A DNA stretch of 64,000 bases from Caulobacter sp. BK020 (lineage in GTDB: Bacteria > Pseudomonadota > Alphaproteobacteria > Caulobacterales > Caulobacteraceae): positions 186,001 through 250,000 of the forward strand of contig NZ_SLZL01000003.1 of NCBI RefSeq assembly GCF_004342605.1, read 5' to 3'. Under the pieces are notes generated by a model, which saw only the letters and a list, made by a program, of their open reading frames with translations, did no database searches and was not told the DNA's origin. The translations under genes were made by a program, and so were the position numbers. Of this stretch, positions 60,949-64,000 are shown piece after piece. Each line of letters opens with the position of its first letter. Positions within the stretch are counted from its first letter, which is position 1.

Positions 60949-62297
60949 GGCGCGGGCTTGGCCGGGGCGGGCGGCGGCCGGTTGGCCGCGACCCGCCACA
61001 CGGCGTTGCCGACGTCGTCGGCCACCAGCAAGGCGCCGAACCTGTCGACCGCCACGCCGACAGGCCGCCCCAGGGCCTGGCCCTTGGCGTCGAGGAAACC
61101 GGTCAGGAAGGGCTCGGCAGGCCCGGACGGCCTGCCGTTCAAGAAGGGCACGAAGACCACGCGATAGCCGCTGACCGGCTTGCGGTTCCACGAGCCATGC
61201 TGGCCGACGAAGGCGCCGCCCTTGTAGCGGGACGGGAAGGCGTCGGCGTCGTAGAAGGTCAGGCCCAGCGAGGCGGTGTGGGCGCCCAGAGCGTAGTCCG
61301 GCTTGATCGCCCTGGCCACCAGGTCGGGCCGCTGCGGCTTGACCCGCGCATCGACTATCTGGCCGTAATAGCTGTAAGGCCAGCCATAGAAGCCGCCGTC
61401 CCTGACCGAGGTCATGTAGTCGGGGACCAGATCGCTGCCGATCTCGTCGCGCTCGTTGACGCTGGTCCAAAGGGCGCCGCTCTGGGGTTGCCAGCCCATG
61501 CCGTTGGGATTGCGCAGGCCCGAGGCGAAGATCCGGCTGGCGCCGGTGGCCGGATCGATCTCCAGGATCGCCGCGCGGCGCTCCTCGGCCGCCATGCCGT
61601 TTTCGCCGACATTGCTGTTGGAGCCGACGGTCACGTACAGCTTCCGGCCGTCCGGGCTGGCGATCACGTTCTTGGTCCAGTGGTGGTTGATCGGCCCGGC
61701 GGGCAGGTCGGCGACCTTGCGCGGCGCGGCGGTGATCTGCGTCTGACCCGCCTGGTAGGGGAAGGCCAGCAGGGCGTCGCTGTCGGCGACGTAGAAGGTG
61801 TCGCCCACCAGGGCCATGCCGAACGGCGAGTGGAGGCCCGCCAGGAAGGTCGTGCGAACCTCCAGTGTTCCGTCATTGTCAGCGTCGCGCACCAGGGTGA
61901 TGCGGTTGGCCGAGGGCGGGGTCGCACCCGCGCGCTTCATGATCATCTTCTGAAACCAGCCCCTGAGGCCCTTGCCGTCCTCGGGCTTGGGCGGGGCGTT
62001 GGTCTCGGCGATCAGGACGTCGCCGTTGGGCAGCACGTAAAGCCAGCGGGGATGGTCCAGGCCGCGGACCAGGGCGGTGGCGACGAAGCCGGGCGCGGCG
62101 TCCGGCGTCTGGCCGTCGGCCCAGCCGACCGCCGGGGCGATCTTCATCACCGGGATCGTCTGCTTCCTGGCGGCGGGGAGGGCGGGATTGGGGCCGTAGC
62201 CCTGTTCGGGGGGGAGGGCCGGTCCGGCGCCGCAGGCCGACAGCAGCAAGGCGGCGGGACCGGCGATCAGCAGGGCGCGATGAGCCTTGGGCGTCAC
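60945..62297 (-). CDS. Sorbosone/glucose dehydrogenase-like beta-propeller lipoprotein
   Basis: 450 residues from GTG 62297, preceded by GAAGGAACC. Lipobox LLLSACG near residue 23. The rest is a PQQ-dependent aldose sugar/sorbosone dehydrogenase-type propeller: HPRWLYVLPNGDVLIAETN, SPFGMALVGDTFYVADSD, GNKLYVTVGSNSN-type (here GRKLYVTVGSNSNVGENG), GLRNPNGMGWQ and FGALLVADDVGNAVWRV. Oxidation of aldoses or sorbosone in the periplasm is likely. It ends four bases inside the symporter gene. Confidence 0.9.
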   Translation of the reverse strand: MTPKAHRALLIAGPAALLLSACGAGPALPPEQGYGPNPALPAARKQTIPVMKIAPAVGWADGQTPDAAPGFVATALVRGLDHPRWLYVLPNGDVLIAETNAPPKPEDGKGLRGWFQKMIMKRAGATPPSANRITLVRDADNDGTLEVRTTFLAGLHSPFGMALVGDTFYVADSDALLAFPYQAGQTQITAAPRKVADLPAGPINHHWTKNVIASPDGRKLYVTVGSNSNVGENGMAAEERRAAILEIDPATGASRIFASGLRNPNGMGWQPQSGALWTSVNERDEIGSDLVPDYMTSVRDGGFYGWPYSYYGQIVDARVKPQRPDLVARAIKPDYALGAHTASLGLTFYDADAFPSRYKGGAFVGQHGSWNRKPVSGYRVVFVPFLNGRPSGPAEPFLTGFLDAKGQALGRPVGVAVDRFGALLVADDVGNAVWRVAANRPPPAPAKPAP

Positions 62298-62358
62298 GGC
62301 CTTGGTTCCTTCGTTGCGTCGGGACTCAACGCGGAGCGGGGGCTCAAGGCTCCAGAGC

Positions 62359-62799
62359 CTAGGCCGGCGCGTGCTCGTCCAGCCAGCGGCGGAAGAAGCC
62401 GGCGTCGGGCAGGCCCGCCTGGTTGGCCGCGACCTTACCGTCCTTGAACAGGAACAGGGCCGGGATGCCGCGCACGCCATAGGCCTGGGCCAGGGCCGGC
62501 TCCGCGTCGACATCGACCTTCACGAAGCGGGCGCGAGGCTCCAGTTCGGCGGCCGACCGGGCGAAGATCGGGGCGATCGCCTTGCACGGCCCGCACCAGG
62601 CCGCCCAGAAATCAGCGACGATCGGGATCTGGCTGCTGGCGACATGCTTGCGGAAACGGGTGGTGGTCAGGTCGACCGGCTGGCCGGTGAACAGCGGCTG
62701 GGCGCAGCGCCCGCACTTGGCCGCCTTGGCGTCACGCTGGGCCGGCAGGCGGTTGGTGGCGTCGCAGTGTGGGCAGACGATGTTGACGGTCTCGGCCAT
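62359..62799 (-). CDS. trxC: Thioredoxin 2 (TrxC)
   Basis: 146 residues. N-terminal zinc finger with CPHC at 9-12 and CGRC at 29-32, then a thioredoxin domain with active site WCGPCK near residue 68 and GVRGIPALFLFKDG (cis-Pro). Typical TrxC, a redox protein induced by oxidative stress in many bacteria. ATG at 62799. Starts 62 bases upstream of the PQQ-like gene, same strand; a copy of the TGGTCAGGCCA motif lies 128 bases upstream. Confidence 0.95.
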   Translation of the reverse strand: MAETVNIVCPHCDATNRLPAQRDAKAAKCGRCAQPLFTGQPVDLTTTRFRKHVASSQIPIVADFWAAWCGPCKAIAPIFARSAAELEPRARFVKVDVDAEPALAQAYGVRGIPALFLFKDGKVAANQAGLPDAGFFRRWLDEHAPA

Positions 62800-62926
62800 G
62801 GCGGTGTCTCAACGAGCGCGGCGGGCGTCCGGTTCTATCGCGCCCGGCCTTCGAGGCGGTCGAGAGTCGGCCGTCTTCCGATTGCAGGGTCAAATAGACC
62901 GGCCAAATTCTATTCTGCGAGCGTCA

Positions 62927-62937
62927 TGGTCAGGCCA
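62927..62937. promoter_or_regulatory. TGGTCAGGCCA operator, copy 1
   Basis: Eleven bases identical to 63833-63843, with AATTT after it (TGGTCAGGCCAATTT), close to the AAATTGGT-ACCAATTT operators of FadR/GntR sugar-acid regulators. It lies between the trxC start and the GntR stop. Confidence 0.5.
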
Positions 62938-62965
62938 ATTTCTTGCCGCGAGCCCGTCGAACCCA

Positions 62966-63727
62966 TCAGATCAGGGAGCGGCGCGCCAGTTCGCTGCGGC
63001 GGGCGGCGACCTCGCTACGGGCCTGCTGCATCGCGTCGATCTCGGTGGCGGTCAGCAGGTTGTCGATCACCCGACCCAGGTGCTCGCGCATGGCGTTGCG
63101 AGCGGTCTTGGAGTCGCGGGCCTTCAGGGCGCTGAGGATCTCCTGGTGGTCGTCGATCAGCGGCCGCACGCCCACCTGCCGGGCGCGCTCCAGCATCGCC
63201 CGGCACAGCGGCGACTTGTAGCGCAGGTCCCACAGGTTCTCGATCACCGTGACCAGGGCGCTGTTGCGGGTGGCGCGAGCGATGGCGACGTGGAACCGGC
63301 GGTCGGCCAGGTCGCCGCGCACGTCGTGTTCGTTCTCCTCGACCATGTCGTCGAGGATTTTTTCCAGGTCGATCAGTTCCTGGTCGGTAATGGTGGTGGC
63401 GGCCAGGGCGCACGACTCGCCCTCGATCAGGCGGCGGGCCTCGGTCAGCTCGAAGGCGCCGATGTCCAGCTCCGGCGCGGGCGCCTCGGCGGGCGCGGCC
63501 TCGGTGACATAGACGCCCGAGCCATGACGGGCCTCGACCAGGCCGCGGATCTCCAGCGCGATCATCGCCTCGCGCACCGTGGGCCGGCTGACCCTGAATT
63601 CCTCGGCCAGATCGCGTTCTGAGGGCAGGCGATGCCCTGGCTGGAACGCACCTTCGCGGATCGATTCGGCGATCGCATTGGCGACTTGCTGGTAGAGCTT
63701 CCGGGTTTCTGCGGTCGATGTGGTCAT
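62966..63727 (-). CDS. GntR/FadR-type transcriptional regulator (UxuR-like)
   Basis: 253 residues from the ATG at 63727. Winged HTH about 15-80 (LYQQVANAIAESIREGAFQPGHRLPSERDLAEEF, VSRPTVREAMIALEIRGLVEARHGSGVYV), then an FCD effector domain about 100-235 with AxxxR/H motifs (RRFHVAIARATRN). Divergent from a mannonate-dehydratase-like gene, so it probably senses a hexuronate intermediate. Matching TGGTCAGGCCA sites on both sides support autoregulation and control of the neighbour. Confidence 0.93.
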   Translation of the reverse strand: MTTSTAETRKLYQQVANAIAESIREGAFQPGHRLPSERDLAEEFRVSRPTVREAMIALEIRGLVEARHGSGVYVTEAAPAEAPAPELDIGAFELTEARRLIEGESCALAATTITDQELIDLEKILDDMVEENEHDVRGDLADRRFHVAIARATRNSALVTVIENLWDLRYKSPLCRAMLERARQVGVRPLIDDHQEILSALKARDSKTARNAMREHLGRVIDNLLTATEIDAMQQARSEVAARRSELARRSLI

Positions 63728-63832
63728 GGGACTTTCCCGCCCGCTCGTATCGGCGGGCCGACGCCAGCCTAGAGCATGGAAGCGAAAGACGCCATGACGC
63801 ACTGGCGCGTCCGCAAGATATGTCCTATGGAT

Positions 63833-63843
63833 TGGTCAGGCCA
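63833..63843. promoter_or_regulatory. TGGTCAGGCCA operator, copy 2 (GntR/ManD intergenic)
   Basis: Same 11 bases as 62927-62937, extended to ATTGGTCAGGCCACTT. It lies 31 bases before the ATG of the mannonate-dehydratase-like gene and 106 bases before the GntR start. Confidence 0.6.
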
Positions 63844-63873
63844 CTTACGTAGAGAAGGCAGACCAACACTCCC

Positions 63874-64000
63874 ATGCTCAAGATCATCGACGCCAAGGTC
63901 ATCGTCACCTGCCCGGGGCGGAACTTCGTCACCCTGAAGATCACCACCTCGGACGGCGTCACGGGCGTCGGCGACGCCACGCTCAATGGGCGGGAGCTGG
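63874..64000 (+). CDS. D-mannonate dehydratase-like (ManD/RspA) protein, 5' part
   Basis: First 42 residues before the window ends: [19 protein letters not shown], then [22 protein letters not shown]. This is the start of ManD/RspA enolase-superfamily proteins, which dehydrate D-mannonate to 2-keto-3-deoxygluconate in glucuronate breakdown. The pairing with a UxuR-like GntR regulator fits. The catalytic barrel is beyond the window, so substrate is inferred. Confidence 0.8.
   Translation, partial: MLKIIDAKVIVTCPGRNFVTLKITTSDGVTGVGDATLNGREL

Noticed and set aside
59463..62447. 994-residue plus-strand frame across the symporter and the PQQ-like gene
   Set aside because: Arg/Pro/Gly-rich shadow of two genes on different strands and frames.

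Overview
The window looks like part of a Caulobacter chromosome (Alphaproteobacteria, Caulobacterales), probably not C. crescentus itself. The evidence is the fliF-fliG-flbE-fliN-flbD-flhA order, a SciP gene directly after flgE, a CtrA with Asp51 and an Ala-Ala end, an alphaproteobacterial GAAC-N7-GAAC SOS box at recA, high GC with G/C-rich third codon positions, and several TTG/GTG starts. There is no sign of phage, plasmid, IS element, CRISPR array, rRNA or tRNA.

Layout. 1-9.2 kb: flagellar block (end of flgE, sciP, then fliF to flhA), the early (class II) export and MS-ring genes plus the sigma-54 activator FlbD. 9.3-12.8 kb: small accessory genes (a secreted PRC-barrel-like protein behind a sigma-T type promoter, a DUF4282 membrane protein, an XRE regulator, a lipoprotein-like GH10 xylanase). 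12.9-16.1 kb: fliI-fliJ divergent from ctrA across a 0.7 kb regulatory region. 16.3-23.6 kb: M23 peptidase, acyltransferase, GNAT, NTF2-like, DUF885 peptidase, EAL protein. 23.7-28 kb: recA and alaS. 28.1-33.7 kb: AraC/GyrI regulator, then a minus-strand run (GbsR/MarR-like regulator, DUF4166, membrane-fused TIGR01777 epimerase, GMC oxidoreductase) with the same palindrome at two promoters. 33.8-36 kb: small unknowns and a secreted methyltransferase-like protein framed by intergenic repeats. 36.2-40.6 kb: tightly packed operon of response regulator, LysM/FecR protein and CHASE2 histidine kinase. 40.9-45.2 kb: a divergent version of the enterobacterial yjfI-J-K-L-M-C set (DUF2170, PspA, DUF2491, DUF350, DUF1190, ATP-grasp ligase). 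46-51.5 kb: flavin reductase, VanX-like dipeptidase, DUF72, SOS-box endonuclease III, and a Pho-box operon (DUF47, PiT, Nudix). 51.5-57.4 kb: isoquinoline-oxidoreductase-type molybdoenzyme, FAD oxidoreductase, FucP-type sugar transporter. 57.6-64 kb: hemerythrin, CinA, two small membrane proteins, dicarboxylate symporter, sorbosone-dehydrogenase-like lipoprotein, thioredoxin 2, GntR/FadR-type regulator, start of a mannonate-dehydratase-like gene.

The strongest leads are regulatory: two matching operators for the GbsR/MarR-like protein; a 10-bp-period TGTAA direct-repeat box shared by the response-regulator operon and an unknown gene; an 11-bp operator flanking the GntR gene; two sigma-T type promoters; and a second SOS box. 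At least four families of dispersed palindromic repeats fill the gaps, and one appears to have become part of a signal peptide. All functions are read from sequence and family memory; no searches were run.
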